DNA of 64,000 nucleotides from CAYTLW01 sp964438735 (GCA_964438735.1 CAYTLW010000024.1:1-64000), one strand, 5' to 3'. Shown: positions 7,582 to 16,376, counted from the first letter of the stretch. Notes: generated from the letters alone by a model not told the origin. Numbers and translations: made by a program.

Positions 7582-10278
7582 TTACGCCTTCACCTTCACG
7601 ACCAGGTCGTTGAAGCGGAAGGAGCCGCAAATCGGATCACCCGCGTTGGGCATGATCCAGTTCGGCCGCGTGCCGTGGTCGTCCCACCACTGCAGCGCAG
7701 CGTCGGGATCGGTCTCAGCATGCTTGACCGCGTCGGGGTCGTCCACCATCGGGTTCTTGTTGCCCGAAGCGTAACGACCATACTCCCAGTGGCCGAAGTG
7801 GTGCGACATCGCGATGACGCCAGGCGCCACAGCGGCGGTCACCTTCACCGGCGTCTTCATCGACGTCTTGCCCGACATCTTCATCGTGCCGGCGCTGTCG
7901 ATGGGCTTGGCCTCGATGGTGATCTCGTCGCCATCCTTGATGCCCAGATCGGCCGCCGTCTTGGTGTTGATCCACGCCGGCTCTGCGTGGTTGAGCTCCG
8001 ACAGATACTTGCAGTTCTGCGACCGCGAGTGGATCTGCGTGGCGATCTTGAAGTTGGTCAAGATCAGCTCGTCGCTGGCCAGGGACTTGTGCTCCGGCGC
8101 CTGCATCCAGGCTGGCCAGAAGCCCCATCCCTTGCCCTCGAGGAGCGGTGACTTGATCTCGTACAGACCGCCCTTGTTGAGCTTGTCGGGCTTGAACCCG
8201 GCGTAGTACTTGCCGTTGACCTTCTGGCCCTTGTACTTCTTGTAGGCGCTCGAGGTCGAACGGTAGTCCTTGTACGTGGCCTTGGTCGCCTCCCAGACGA
8301 TGCCCTCGTCGGTCTCGAAGAGGTACTTCTTGGTGTCGTCATCCTTGATGTCGTCGGCTTTGACGACGTCCAGGGTGACCTCCTTCTTGTACCCGAGGTA
8401 CTTGGGCTTGGCGTCCGGATCGACCAGCGCGCCGTGCTTCTTCATGTACTCGAAGCCACCCGCCTTCTTGACCGCCGCGGTGTCCTCGCACGCGGCGCGC
8501 ACGAACTCCTTGCCGGTCTTGAACTTCATCGTCTCGATGAGGTCCTTGTCGCCGATGGCCACGGCCAGGTCGTAGCAGACGTCCTTGAAGTCACGCACGT
8601 CACCCACCGGATCCACAGCCGGCTGGCGGATGTAGAACTCGGGCAGCTGGTCGTAGGAGACCATGTCCTCCCAGTCCCAACGCTCGAGGTACGTGGCGTC
8701 CGGCAGAATGATGTCAGCCAGCGCAGCGGACTCATCGTACGAGGTGTTCACGTTCACGGAGAACGGGATGTACTTCTCGCTCTTGAGGATGTCGATGTTG
8801 CCCTGCATGTCGCCGTTGGCGTAGACCGCCGTGTAGCAGTAGGACATGTACACATCGGGGGAGTCCTCGCCCGCGTCCACCTTCTTCTTGATCTGCTCCA
8901 GAACCTGGTGGCTCACAGAGTGGGACGGGAACGGGAAGCCCTCGCCCTTGGTCACGCTGATGCCCTTGGTCTTGGTGCTGGGCTTGGGGTACGTCTTGCT
9001 GTACGACCACGGAGCGCCCACTGCGTGCACACGACCGCCGACGACGTCGACGTTGCCGCAGAGCGCCTCGAGGGTGCAGACCGCGCGCTCGACCTGGACG
9101 CCGTTGTAGTGCTGGGTGGCACCACGGTACGAGATGATGGTCGAACCCGGCGAGCCCTTGGCATAGTCCTCGGCGATCTCGATGATCTTGGCCTGGTCGA
9201 TGCCTGTGATGCCAGCGGCCCACGCCGGCGTGTAACCGCCTGCGGGCTGATCGCCCTTGATCTTGTCGGGCACGTGGTCAGCCGGCTTGGTCAGGAAGCC
9301 CTTCAGCTCGTCCACCGTCGTACCGGTCCAGTTGTCGACGAACTCCTTGCCCGATGCCGGCACGAGGCCCTTGTCGATGATGTGGTACATCATCGCCAGG
9401 ACCAGGGCCAGGTCGGTGCCCGGCTTGACCGGCACCCACTCGGTGGATGCCGCCGCCGTGTTGGACAGGCGCACGTCGACGGTGACCGTCTTGACGCCCG
9501 CGGCGATGGCGCCGGCGAGGCGCTGACGCAGCGGGATGTGGCTGGTGTGGGTCTCCATCGGGTTGCAGCCGATGATCAGGATGTACTTCGAGCGCGCCTT
9601 CTTGGTCACGACATCATAGATGTCGTTGACGTCGTAGTGCTTGCCGAAGATGAACTCCTGGCCGGTCCACTTGGCCGACTCGCAGATCGACGTGTGGTTG
9701 CCCACGGTCTTGGTGCCGTAGCCGGTCAGGAAGTAGGTCTTGATCAGCTTGCTGGCCGAGGCCTTCATGCGTCCGTAGTGGAACATGAACTTCTCGGGGT
9801 GGCCGTCATCCTTGAGCTTCTTGAGCCTGGCGCCGATCTCCTTGATCGCGTCGTCCCAGGAGATGCGCTTCCACTTGCCGGATCCACGCTCGCCGACGCG
9901 CTTCATGGGGAAGAGCAGACGATCAGGATCGTAGACCTGGTTGGCGCCAGCCTGGCCCTTGGCGCAGATCTTGCCGTTGGAACGACGCAGCTTCGGGTTG
10001 CCCTCGATGCTGGTCAGCCGGCCGTCTTCGACGTGGCAGATGATGCCGTCGCGCGCGACGCACTGCCAGCACGCCGACGGAACGGCCTTGAGCTCTTTGC
10101 CCGTGGTGGGCGAGTAGTCCAGGCCGAGCCCGTCCTTCACCTCGCCGACGATGGAATCACTCTTGGGCGTGCCCTCGGCAGCCCACACCTTGCGTGTGAG
10201 CAGCGTCGGTGCCGCCAGAATGCTCGTGGCCGCTGCCCCGAGCTTGAAGAAGTCCCGCCTAAGGATCTTCCTGGTCAT
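7582..10278 (-). CDS. Tat-exported molybdopterin oxidoreductase, catalytic subunit (DMSO reductase superfamily)
   Basis: An 898-aa catalytic subunit with the twin-arginine motif RRDFFKLGAAAT near its N terminus, so it is exported folded to the periplasm. The Mo-bisPGD fold follows: an N-terminal Fe-S segment (C70-x2-C73, then C105 in GKICAKGQ), WKRISWDDAIKEIGARL, the probable Mo-ligand loop NHTSICESAKW (C199), and the C-terminal pterin-binding domain from about residue 720. The third cluster Cys expected at position 77 is Asp, with an extra Cys at 81. The start is the ATG at 10278, preceded by AGGGGG at seven bases; an upstream ATG at 10314 has no such site. Length and partners resemble respiratory Psr/Phs/Arr-type enzymes. 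The substrate is not identifiable from sequence alone. Confidence 0.92.
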   Translation of the reverse strand: MTRKILRRDFFKLGAAATSILAAPTLLTRKVWAAEGTPKSDSIVGEVKDGLGLDYSPTTGKELKAVPSACWQCVARDGIICHVEDGRLTSIEGNPKLRRSNGKICAKGQAGANQVYDPDRLLFPMKRVGERGSGKWKRISWDDAIKEIGARLKKLKDDGHPEKFMFHYGRMKASASKLIKTYFLTGYGTKTVGNHTSICESAKWTGQEFIFGKHYDVNDIYDVVTKKARSKYILIIGCNPMETHTSHIPLRQRLAGAIAAGVKTVTVDVRLSNTAAASTEWVPVKPGTDLALVLAMMYHIIDKGLVPASGKEFVDNWTGTTVDELKGFLTKPADHVPDKIKGDQPAGGYTPAWAAGITGIDQAKIIEIAEDYAKGSPGSTIISYRGATQHYNGVQVERAVCTLEALCGNVDVVGGRVHAVGAPWSYSKTYPKPSTKTKGISVTKGEGFPFPSHSVSHQVLEQIKKKVDAGEDSPDVYMSYCYTAVYANGDMQGNIDILKSEKYIPFSVNVNTSYDESAALADIILPDATYLERWDWEDMVSYDQLPEFYIRQPAVDPVGDVRDFKDVCYDLAVAIGDKDLIETMKFKTGKEFVRAACEDTAAVKKAGGFEYMKKHGALVDPDAKPKYLGYKKEVTLDVVKADDIKDDDTKKYLFETDEGIVWEATKATYKDYRSTSSAYKKYKGQKVNGKYYAGFKPDKLNKGGLYEIKSPLLEGKGWGFWPAWMQAPEHKSLASDELILTNFKIATQIHSRSQNCKYLSELNHAEPAWINTKTAADLGIKDGDEITIEAKPIDSAGTMKMSGKTSMKTPVKVTAAVAPGVIAMSHHFGHWEYGRYASGNKNPMVDDPDAVKHAETDPDAALQWWDDHGTRPNWIMPNAGDPICGSFRFNDLVVKVKA

Positions 10279-10336
10279 TTTGAACCCCCTTGTGGTGTTC
10301 GTGTTCTGGTTCATGTCCGCAGAATCCCGACGTGGC

Positions 10337-11260
10337 CTAGGTGGCCTCCGAGTACAGCTCCGGATGCTTGAGTTGCGATTCGATCTTGGCGTCGCTGCCC
10401 TTGGTCCAGGCAGCGGCGTTCAGACCGATGTAGTACACGCGCGGCTCGGTTCCGGCGTCCTTCTGCAGGACCTCGGTCGTGCCACCGGCGACCAGCTTGG
10501 CCACCTCGCTGTTCGGATCGTTGAGATTGCCGACCAGGCGAGCGTCACCCGGGCATGCCGTCACGCACGCCGGGACCACACCCTTGGCCATGCGGTGGAA
10601 GCACATGGTGCACTTATCAGCCGCCTTCTTGGTGTCGTCGCCACCAGCCTTCTTGAGCGGATCGAGGTAGCGAGCGCCATAGGGGCAGTCCGCGACGCAC
10701 TTGCCGCAGCCGACGCAACGATCCTGGTCGATCAGGACCAGGCCGTCGGGCCGCTGGTAGGTGGCGTGTCGCTTGTAGGCAACCTTCTTGCCGCTGGGCA
10801 TGACCAGCTCGGCGTCCACCGCCTTGACCGGGCAGCGCTCGACGCACTTCGGATTGGCGCAGTGGTTGCACAGCCAGGGCACGTAGTCGCGCTTGGCGGC
10901 CGGGTAGGTGCCGGACTCGTACTTGCGAACCGCGGAGCGGAACACGCGCAGACGAACGTCGTTGGCGGTCTTGCACGCCACGGCGCAGGTCTCGCAGCCG
11001 GCGCACTTGCCCAGATCGACAACGAAGCCCCAGCGGACCTCCTGTTTGTCCTGATCCGGGAAAGCCTTGGGGCCCTCCGCCTTCTTGTCATCATCCTTGT
11101 CCTCGTCCTCGTCGGCACAGCCTGCCAACGCCAACGCGGCGCCAGCGCCCATACCGAGCGCGCCGAGGAAGGCCCGCCTGCTGGTATCCTGCGTCTCCGC
11201 AGGCTCCACAGTCTCCAAGAGCTCCTCGCCCTCGTTGACCGTCAATTCACGCTCGCTCAT
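10337..11260 (-). CDS. Tat-exported [4Fe-4S] electron-transfer lipoprotein (DmsB/PsrB-like)
   Basis: A 307-aa Fe-S subunit. The N terminus has a long n-region, then SRRAFLGALG and the lipobox ALAGC followed by an Asp/Lys-rich linker. It is therefore probably a Tat-exported lipoprotein anchored to a membrane. Four ferredoxin-like clusters are encoded: CAGCETCAVACK, CNHCANPKCVERCP, CVGCGKCVADCP, and CTMC paired with CVTACPGDAR. This is the standard four-cluster wire of DMSO-reductase-family partners. The start at 11260 has GGAGGT seven bases upstream. It lies between the barrel-cytochrome gene and the catalytic gene. No NrfD/PsrC-type membrane subunit accompanies it, so the lipid anchor may replace one. 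Confidence 0.92.
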   Translation of the reverse strand: MSERELTVNEGEELLETVEPAETQDTSRRAFLGALGMGAGAALALAGCADEDEDKDDDKKAEGPKAFPDQDKQEVRWGFVVDLGKCAGCETCAVACKTANDVRLRVFRSAVRKYESGTYPAAKRDYVPWLCNHCANPKCVERCPVKAVDAELVMPSGKKVAYKRHATYQRPDGLVLIDQDRCVGCGKCVADCPYGARYLDPLKKAGGDDTKKAADKCTMCFHRMAKGVVPACVTACPGDARLVGNLNDPNSEVAKLVAGGTTEVLQKDAGTEPRVYYIGLNAAAWTKGSDAKIESQLKHPELYSEAT

Positions 11261-11301
11261 ATCTCTACCTCCGATATACGGTTTGAGCTTGCACTACACA
11301 C

Positions 11302-13803
11302 TTACTTGCCGGCGCGATGACAATACGTACAAGGCGCCGCGGTCAGCTTTCTGACCTGTCTTGAATCGGTCTTCCAACCGGGTGGGTGGGGCGAACGCCC
11401 CGCGGTTCCTCCGACCGCATGGCACTGGATGCAACCGGACTCCCGGCCGGCATCGTGACAGCCAGCGCACTCGAACATGCGCGACTGCACCTGGGGACCA
11501 TGGAACGCCGCCGACGTCTTGTCGGCGTAGCCCGCCGGGTGGGGCGAGCTGCCGGGCTGGAGCAAGCCGGCCCGGTCATGGCATTCCTGGCAACTGGATG
11601 CGCCGTGGCAACGCAGGCATGAGGCCGGGTCGCCAGAGGCGTCGTAACGGTGGCGGGCGATGTAGCCCGCCGGATGGATCAGCATGCGGTCGGCGCGATC
11701 CGGCCGACGGGCGCGCACGGTCAACGGCATGGCGTCGTTGTGGCAGCTGCTGCAGTAGGGCTGGTCGTGGCAGTTCATGCACATGCCGCGCTGACTGGTG
11801 GCGCGCACGCCGTGGTTGCGCAGCCAGTTGCCCTCGTGGTTGTACGAGGCGATGGGCCGCAGGCCGAAGCGATGCAGCTGCTTGTGGCAGAGCGCGCAAT
11901 CGAAGCGCTGGAACGCCGGTTCGTGGCAGGCGCGGCAGGTGGCCATGTCGGGTTGCAACCGGTCGCTCGCCACGGTGCTGTTGGCGACGCCTGCATGGCA
12001 GGCCACGCAGCCCTTCTTGGCCTTGCCGGCGTGGCGGGCGTGGCTGAAGATCAAGCCGCTCTGCGCGCGCGCGAGGAATGAAGAGGCGTTGGCCTTGAGC
12101 GGCGCCGTGTGGCAGTTGCCGCACTCGTCATCGTCCTTGATGACGTACTTGCTCACGGTCGACGCGTTGGCCAGGGCGATGGCCGGATGGTCCGTATCGT
12201 GGCACTCGTCGCAGGCGGAGACCTTGGGCAGCAGCGCTGCGCCCTGGCCGGCCTTGTCGACGTCGCCGTGGCAGTCGGCGCATTCCGCCTCGTCGCTGTG
12301 CAACTTGTGATTGAACTTGATGACATCGCCCGAGGGTGGCGCGGCGGTCTTCGCCGGCGCAGCCTGCAGCGCGCTGCCGCCCATCTGCGGGGTCCACGCC
12401 AGGCGAATCATCGTCGTGATGCCGTCACCGACACCCACGCCGGGGCGCGTCGCCACGCGCGCGCTGGCCAGCACCGAGATGTCACGCGGGCCCGGCAGCC
12501 ATCGCATGTGCAGACCGCCGCCAGCGGCCAGGGAGCTGTCGTTCACCGCCTCGTCGAGCATGGTCGCCTGCAGGTGGCCGCCGCCGGACAATCGCTCGCT
12601 GAAGCCCAGGTTGAGCGCTGCGTTGGCGTGGCTGTAGCCGCCGGCTGCGCCACTGCGCCGTACCAGGTCGAGCACGACCCAACTGGCCGGCACGCGCGCC
12701 CAACCGGGTGCCAGCGTCGCCAGGCCAAGGCCCGTCCGACCCAGCGCGTGCAGGACCCGCAGATTGCCGCCTGTGTAGACCTCGCCGCCGCCATCGAGAT
12801 CGGCTCCACCGCCGGCCTGGATCACGAGATCCCGACCCGCGAGACTGCCTCTCCAGGCGGCGGCGAGGCCGGCCCGATCCATCGCCAGCCGGGAGAAGAC
12901 GGCCAGCACCGAATCCGTCGGCAGGATCAGGCCGGGATTGGTTCGCCGGTAGTCGGCGAGTACGCGGATGGAGTCGGTCAGTGGCACGCCCAGGAGGACG
13001 CTGGCGTCGACCAGGTCCGCCGCTTCCAGTCCGTAGCTCACGCCGCCATCCAGCGTCCAGCCCAGGCCCGGAATCACGGCCGCCAGGGTGCCGCCGACGA
13101 GGTTGGTGGTCTTGCCGGCGTCTCGCACCTGGTGCAGGTAGCGGGCTTCGAGGCGCATCCAGGACAGCCAGCTGTTGCCCAGCGTGGCGCCGGCCAGCCA
13201 CCCGCCCGGACCTTCGAATCCGCTCATGGCGGGCATGCCGCCGAATGCGCCAACAGCGAAGCCGCCCGGCAGCATCAAGCGGGCCGACAGGGCGTCCACG
13301 CTACGGAACAGACCGGCGCTCAGCAGCATGGGCTGGCGACCCAGGCGCAGGTCGAGCGCCCCTTTATGGTAGCGCAGCATGCCGACGGCCAGGTCTCCGG
13401 CAGCCCGATCCGTGCGTGGGGCGTCGACGCCCTGGACCTGGCCCCAGGCCGAAACGTGCAAGTCCAGGCCCACCATGCCCAGGTTGCGGGCGACAGTGTC
13501 CTGGATGGCGATGAGCGGCAGACTCTTGCCCAGGCTCCCACCTGCGATGGGCGAACTTGGCAGGACCAGGACCTCGGAGCGGGAATCGACCCGAAGTGGG
13601 GATTCAGCCGCCCCCGCCTTGCTGACGGTGCCTGTGGGCTGCGCCGGAGCGGCCAGCGAATGGGGCGCCAGCAGAAGCAGGGTGAACGCAGCAAGGAGGG
13701 CCGCGGGCACATGAGCGGACCCTGGCGTTTGCGCGAGACTACGTCCGCGCAGCGCGGGTCCGCGCCATGAAGAACTCCAAGCTGGATGTTTGACGACACC
13801 CAC
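11302..13803 (-). CDS. Outer-membrane-barrel-like protein fused to a 13-heme cytochrome c domain
   Basis: About 833 aa. After a signal peptide (hydrophobic core AALLAAFTLLLLAP, cleavage near SLAAPA), residues of roughly 60-490 show alternating hydrophobic/polar strands rich in Gly, Trp and Tyr. Examples are LDLRLGRQPMLLSAGLF, WMRLEARYLHQV and a last strand TMIRLAWTP, as in outer-membrane beta-barrels. After an Ala/Pro linker the C-terminal about 320 residues hold 13 CxxCH motifs: CADCH, CDECH, CGNCH, CVACH, CRACH, CALCH, CMNCH, CSSCH, CLRCH, CQECH, CAGCH, CIQCH and CTYCH. Extra His residues (FNHKLH, FSHARH) could be sixth ligands. It is first in the molybdoenzyme unit and could conduct electrons across the outer membrane. 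The start is uncertain: GTG 13803 has AAGGGG upstream, but an ATG at 13884 is also in frame. Confidence 0.85.
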   Translation of the reverse strand: MGVVKHPAWSSSWRGPALRGRSLAQTPGSAHVPAALLAAFTLLLLAPHSLAAPAQPTGTVSKAGAAESPLRVDSRSEVLVLPSSPIAGGSLGKSLPLIAIQDTVARNLGMVGLDLHVSAWGQVQGVDAPRTDRAAGDLAVGMLRYHKGALDLRLGRQPMLLSAGLFRSVDALSARLMLPGGFAVGAFGGMPAMSGFEGPGGWLAGATLGNSWLSWMRLEARYLHQVRDAGKTTNLVGGTLAAVIPGLGWTLDGGVSYGLEAADLVDASVLLGVPLTDSIRVLADYRRTNPGLILPTDSVLAVFSRLAMDRAGLAAAWRGSLAGRDLVIQAGGGADLDGGGEVYTGGNLRVLHALGRTGLGLATLAPGWARVPASWVVLDLVRRSGAAGGYSHANAALNLGFSERLSGGGHLQATMLDEAVNDSSLAAGGGLHMRWLPGPRDISVLASARVATRPGVGVGDGITTMIRLAWTPQMGGSALQAAPAKTAAPPSGDVIKFNHKLHSDEAECADCHGDVDKAGQGAALLPKVSACDECHDTDHPAIALANASTVSKYVIKDDDECGNCHTAPLKANASSFLARAQSGLIFSHARHAGKAKKGCVACHAGVANSTVASDRLQPDMATCRACHEPAFQRFDCALCHKQLHRFGLRPIASYNHEGNWLRNHGVRATSQRGMCMNCHDQPYCSSCHNDAMPLTVRARRPDRADRMLIHPAGYIARHRYDASGDPASCLRCHGASSCQECHDRAGLLQPGSSPHPAGYADKTSAAFHGPQVQSRMFECAGCHDAGRESGCIQCHAVGGTAGRSPHPPGWKTDSRQVRKLTAAPCTYCHRAGK

Positions 13804-13947
13804 GTGCCTGCCCCTTTTAGCGTTGGGTCGTGTGGTCTCCGAGTGCGCCTCACCTCTGACGCAGCCGTGGACAACCCTCGACACCGGAATGCTGGGACCG
13901 GTTCATACATAGTTCAAGGTGTGATTATCCCCACATGTGTCAATTCA

Positions 13948-13996
13948 CTTGACTCACGACAAGACATCCGCCGCATTTCGCTTGACGCTCGACAAG
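13948..13996. promoter_or_regulatory. Two 16-bp imperfect dyads, 33 bp apart
   Basis: CTTGACTCACGACAAG (13948-13963) and CTTGACGCTCGACAAG (13981-13996) share 14 of 16 bases. Each has the dyad form CTTG-N8-CAAG. Their 33-bp spacing is about three helical turns, so a dimeric regulator could bind both on one face. They sit in the 292-bp divergent gap between the barrel-cytochrome gene and the fibrinogen-like gene, about 60 and 95 bp upstream of the start point predicted from the adjacent sigma54-like element. Confidence 0.5.
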
Positions 13997-14023
13997 TTTG
14001 GGTGGACAGAAGGCGCCGGGATT

Positions 14024-14040
14024 TGGCCCGGCTCTTGTAG
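14024..14040 (+). promoter_or_regulatory. Candidate sigma54 (-24/-12) promoter
   Basis: TGGCCC, five bases, then TTGTA matches the sigma54 consensus TGGCAC-N5-TTGCW at nine of eleven positions, including the essential GG at -24. The -12 element has TTGT instead of TTGC. The predicted start point, near 14050, would leave a leader of about 46 bases before the ATG at 14096. Sigma54 promoters need an enhancer-binding activator, and the two dyads just upstream are natural sites for one. Confidence 0.45.
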
Positions 14041-14095
14041 GCCCCACCACGCCAAGGTGTTTCCAGCCGCTGCGGACCCCGGTATCGTGGTGCTT

Positions 14096-16306
14096 ATGAG
14101 AAGACCTACCTGTACCGAATGGTTCCGCAATCCCTCCCGCTTCTACACGCCAGCCCTCCTTGTCGCGCTGTGCGCCCTGGGGCCACTGGCACCGTCTGCG
14201 ACAGCAGCCGCGCCAGCCACGCTCCAGGTGGAGGGGGCGCTGATGGCAGCCAACGGCGTACCCGCCGCAGACGGCGACTACATCCTGACCTTCAGCCTCT
14301 TCGGGCAGCAAAAGGGCGGCCAGGCGTCGTGGAAGGAGGGACCTGTCATCGCCAAGGTCAAGTCGTCACATTTCGCCTGGCGCCTCGGCACCAAGAAGCC
14401 CCTGTCTGCCAACTTGCTGGCCAGCGGGACCTCCGGCTGGCTCGAGGTGGCGGTGGGCACCGACCCGCCCTTGCCGCGGGTGCCCCTGTCGAGCGTCGCG
14501 TGGGCATTCCGGGCGGCAGTCTCCGAGTCCGTCTCCTGCAGCGGTTGTCTGGGCGCGGCGCATCTCGCCAAGGGTTCGATTTCGGCGGATCGATTGGGCT
14601 TCGCGTGGGCCGCGTCGGCGACCAAGGGCGGCCCGGCCAGCGACCTGGCCTGCACGGGTTGCGTCAGCGTCGCCGAACTCAAAATCGACGGTGACCTGGA
14701 CCTGGGCGGCAACGCGCTCAAGGCCAAGCAGGTGGTCACCGGGCAGGTGACCGCGTCTGCGGTCGCCGCCAACACCTTCGTCGGTGATGGCAGCAAGCTG
14801 ACCGGGTTGAAGCTGCCCAAAGGAACCTGCAAGGCGGGCGAGGCGGTGCTCGGCATCGCCGGGGACGGCACCTTGCAATGTGGCAAGGCGTTGGGCGCCG
14901 CCGGGCTGCCGGCGGACGGCTTGGATGAGGTCTCCAATGGGCTCTTGAGCACCGAGTTCATCGACGTGGTGGCCAGCGCCAAGGCGCCGATTCCGATTCA
15001 GGATAACAGCCCCATCGGCGTCGGCGACGAGGTGGTCGTGCCGGACCTGGGGACAGCCAAGGGCATCACCATTCGCGCGACCATCACCAACTCGGACCTG
15101 GCCACGGTGACGGTGCACCTGTACGACCCCAACAACACCAAGTACGTGCTCTACGACAAAGGCGGCAAGGGCAAGAAGCTGACCGCGGCCTGGCCGGCGC
15201 CCGACAAACCCGTCTCGGGCGACCTGAGCAAGTGGGTGGGCAAGAACCCCAAGGGCAAGTGGCGCCTGGTGGCCATCGACGGCAAATTCCTCAACAACAA
15301 GACCGATGGCGCCATCGAGTCCTGGCAGGTGGAGGTGCACACCCTCTCGGATAAGAAGGTGGAGGCCAAGGGCGCCCTGTTGGCCGGCAAGGGGGTCGAC
15401 TTCTTGGTCAGCGAGGCCCGCCACATGCGCCTGCACAACGCCGCGTCCGACCCGGTCAAGTGCGACAAGAACAGCCTTGGCCTGGTCTACTACAACACCG
15501 CCAAGCACGGGCTCTACATCTGCAACGGCAAGACCTTCGCAGCGTTCGCCACCCTGGCCGCCGGCGGCAAGGACAATCCCGGCACCAGCTGCAAGGCGCT
15601 CAAGGCTTCCGGTGACGTGGCCAAGAGCGGTGTCTTCTGGCTCGACCCGGACGGCGACGTGGGGCCCGGCGCGGCTTTCCCCGCCTGGTGTGACATGACC
15701 ACGGACGGTGGCGGCTGGACCCTGGTGATGAAGCTCTCCGCCGGCAGCTTTTGTTATGGCAGCAGCAACTGGACCAGCGGCAAGCCCGTCAACGCCGACA
15801 AGATGATGGACAGCGGGTTCCCCAACGCCGGCCAGTATGACGCCAAATCGGCCGCCTTCGACGCCCTGGACGACGTGACCACCATACGCTTCCAGACCAC
15901 AGCCGGTGTCGCCAAGGTGGGCTTCGTCGCCCCCGCCTCGCCGCGCAAGTTGATCACCACCAATGACATCGGCTTCTCCGCCTACCCCAATCGGGCCCAG
16001 TGGAAGACGGCGTTTGGCCACGACCGCGACCGTGCGCCCATCTTCATGCGCGCCGGCAAGGCGGTGACCAAGGGCAACACCTGCCGTACCGATCCCAACA
16101 ATACGCCCAGCGGCTGCGGCAAACCCTGCGTGTTCTGCTACCAGGCCTCCGATGGCAACTGCTGCGGCTGCGCCAGTGGCGGCAACAACGACGTCAACTC
16201 CGGCATTGGCAACAACCAGGCCTATTGCGGTGGCGGCCAGGTGGGCTGCTCGACCGGTGGCGTGTGGTCGAACAAATCCCTACGCACCCTGGTCTGGGCC
16301 CGCTGA
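14096..16306 (+). CDS. Secreted P-domain / fibrinogen-like (FReD) protein
   Basis: 736 aa with a signal peptide ending near SATAAAPA. Three parts follow. Residues 35-295 contain a repeated CxGCxxxxxL motif (CSGCLGAAHLAKG, CTGCVSVAELKIDGD) and the stretch VAANTFVGDGSKLTGL, like phage-tail or surface-fibre head regions. Residues about 298-415 resemble the proprotein-convertase P domain (VTVHLYDPNN, WVGKNPKGKWRLVAID, ESWQVEV). Residues about 495-736 form a fibrinogen-related domain with FPAWCDMTTDGGGWTLVMK and many paired Cys. FReDs bind acetylated sugars in animals, so a glycan-binding adhesin or effector is likely. The start at 14096 is chosen because the signal peptide begins there; an in-frame ATG at 13937 precedes the putative promoter. 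A paralogue lies at 45459-47648. Confidence 0.88.
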   Translation: MRRPTCTEWFRNPSRFYTPALLVALCALGPLAPSATAAAPATLQVEGALMAANGVPAADGDYILTFSLFGQQKGGQASWKEGPVIAKVKSSHFAWRLGTKKPLSANLLASGTSGWLEVAVGTDPPLPRVPLSSVAWAFRAAVSESVSCSGCLGAAHLAKGSISADRLGFAWAASATKGGPASDLACTGCVSVAELKIDGDLDLGGNALKAKQVVTGQVTASAVAANTFVGDGSKLTGLKLPKGTCKAGEAVLGIAGDGTLQCGKALGAAGLPADGLDEVSNGLLSTEFIDVVASAKAPIPIQDNSPIGVGDEVVVPDLGTAKGITIRATITNSDLATVTVHLYDPNNTKYVLYDKGGKGKKLTAAWPAPDKPVSGDLSKWVGKNPKGKWRLVAIDGKFLNNKTDGAIESWQVEVHTLSDKKVEAKGALLAGKGVDFLVSEARHMRLHNAASDPVKCDKNSLGLVYYNTAKHGLYICNGKTFAAFATLAAGGKDNPGTSCKALKASGDVAKSGVFWLDPDGDVGPGAAFPAWCDMTTDGGGWTLVMKLSAGSFCYGSSNWTSGKPVNADKMMDSGFPNAGQYDAKSAAFDALDDVTTIRFQTTAGVAKVGFVAPASPRKLITTNDIGFSAYPNRAQWKTAFGHDRDRAPIFMRAGKAVTKGNTCRTDPNNTPSGCGKPCVFCYQASDGNCCGCASGGNNDVNSGIGNNQAYCGGGQVGCSTGGVWSNKSLRTLVWAR

Positions 16307-16376
16307 ACGGCTCGATTCGCCCTTGTCAGTTGGGTCCGCAACATGTGACATCGTCGCTCCTGACCCGGAGCGATCC

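Noticed and set aside
8434..10371. 645-codon open frame on the plus strand opposite the molybdoenzyme gene
   Set aside because: Its translation is Val/Leu/Arg/His-rich with no domain; it is a GC-driven antisense shadow of a clearly real gene.
13210..13225. T-loop-like TTCGAATCC suggesting a tRNA
   Set aside because: It lies inside the barrel-cytochrome coding frame, and no acceptor stem or anticodon arm can be built around it.
14366..16021. 551-codon minus-strand open frame opposite the P-domain/fibrinogen-like gene
   Set aside because: Low-complexity composition and no motif. The plus-strand product has a signal peptide and recognisable domains.
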